The notes beneath the pieces were generated by a model. It saw nothing but the letters and a program-made list of their open reading frames with translations. It was not told where the DNA came from and searched no databases. Both the position numbers and the translations under genes were made by a program. From Sporolactobacillus sp. THM7-7 (lineage in GTDB: Bacteria > Bacillota > Bacilli > Bacillales > Sporolactobacillaceae), in the NCBI RefSeq assembly GCF_004153225.1, contig NZ_SEMB01000026.1:1-46708 (forward strand): a DNA stretch of 46,708 nt. The letters run 5' to 3'. Positions 46,193-46,708 of the stretch are shown one piece after another (positions within the stretch are counted from its first letter, which is position 1; each line of letters starts with the position of its first letter).

Positions 46193-46555
46193 TTATTTTA
46201 CCGTTAAATATTTCACCAAAATAGGCAAAATGGTATTCATTGTATTCTTGGTAAAACCAAAAGCAACTTTCCCTTTATCAATCTGCTCTTTAATTTCGGC
46301 TTCAGACATTAATCTTGAAGGTGTTGCAAGAGTAACAGTTTTTCCCGATCCTAGTAATGCTGTTGCCATAGCCAGTGCACCACCTGCACCTGTTTCACAA
46401 GCTCCAATATAATAATCTGCCCGATTTTCTTTTACAGCCATTGCTGCATCCAAATCATTTTTAACTGTTAATTCAACATTCCCATCAGTCAATCTTTCAA
46501 TCCGTTTTTTTATTTCATCCTTCGCTAACTGCCCACCCACAACGATTCTCACCAT
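46193..46555 (-). CDS. yhfU: YhfU-like protein (DUF2620)
   Basis: A small soluble protein of 120 residues (E. coli YhfU about 117). MVRIVVGGQLAKDEIKKRIE opens with a strand and glycine turn, and YYIGACETGAGGALAMATAL forms a glycine-rich loop around a Cys. The arrangement vaguely recalls a PTS EIIB with an N-terminal beta strand, though the Cys position differs, so this is speculation. It lies directly upstream of yhfT. GGAGG precedes the start by nine bases. Confidence 0.82.
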   Translation of the reverse strand: MVRIVVGGQLAKDEIKKRIERLTDGNVELTVKNDLDAAMAVKENRADYYIGACETGAGGALAMATALLGSGKTVTLATPSRLMSEAEIKEQIDKGKVAFGFTKNTMNTILPILVKYLTVK

Positions 46556-46587
46556 ACTAAGCCGCCTCCAGGATATTTATTCCTGAA

Positions 46588-46708
46588 TTATTCATAGAGC
46601 ACTGTTTCCCTGTCATTTAGGCGGTAAAGCATCATAAAACAAGTGCATTTTTGTCCAAAACGGATCTGATGATCACCTGTTCTGTTTTTAAACGGGTTCC
46701 TCATTCCT
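46588..46708 (-). CDS. C-terminal end of a gene upstream of yhfU (partial)
   Basis: The minus frame is open from the window edge for about 39 codons and ends with YRLNDRETVLYE and TAA at 46588, 32 bases before yhfU. The other two minus frames are closed near the edge. By analogy with E. coli it could be yhfY (PRD domain) or the regulator yhfZ, but too little is visible to tell. Confidence 0.45.
   Translation of the reverse strand, partial: GMRNPFKNRTGDHQIRFGQKCTCFMMLYRLNDRETVLYE

Noticed and set aside
1-46708. tRNA, rRNA or T-box elements
   Set aside because: I looked for tRNA-like cloverleaf ends and T-box cores near tcyP and other leaders and found nothing I could support by eye.

Overview
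The window looks like chromosomal DNA of a low-to-moderate GC Gram-positive bacterium (Bacillota, Bacilli). Reasons: strong AGGAGG-type ribosome sites with TTG/GTG starts, many PTS genes, a LytR-CpsA-Psr protein, a TcyP-type cystine carrier of the Bacillus length, CcpA-like cre boxes and U-tailed terminators. A Sporolactobacillus or Bacillus relative would fit, but that is a guess. It is an accessory-rich region: sugar and amino-compound uptake islands separated by decayed mobile elements and one long CRISPR array.

Layout. 1-3400: an intact IS21-family element (istA/istB) beside IS3-family transposase remnants. 3643-9639: a minus-strand operon with a polyamine-type ABC importer, a ureohydrolase and a PatA-like aminotransferase, which reads as uptake and breakdown of a guanidino or polyamine compound. 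9930-11310: a graveyard of an IS30 fragment, an IS200 TnpA tail and a frameshifted, truncated LacI regulator. 11474-13117: a group II intron set exactly behind a terminator, with a crippled reverse transcriptase. 13213-18117: a transaldolase / PRD regulator / ascorbate-type PTS EIIB-EIIC operon with a cre box in its promoter. 18290-21114: an LCP gene and tcyP. 21208-26099: sucrose genes scrB-scrR (minus) divergent from scrA (plus). 26125-27015: broken EIIA and luxS remnants. 27360-31004: ROK kinase, APC permease and ROK repressor, with a XylR-like operator. 31323-33837: an RpiR regulator divergent from a fructose-type kinase and a truncated PTS EIIBC.

33920-37280 holds a CRISPR array of 51 repeats (my count). 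Its leader and promoter lie on the right, so it is transcribed on the minus strand, and no cas gene is visible. Two tandem sigma-70-like genes follow (38379-39677); the second has lost its region 4 helix-turn-helix by substitution without any length change. The right end (40385-46708) is an AT-rich minus-strand operon matching, gene by gene and nearly residue by residue in length, the E. coli yhfUT-php-yhfSXW set. To my knowledge this pathway has no established function, and it is the best candidate here for an undescribed biological system.

All calls come from reading the sequence. No database search was run.
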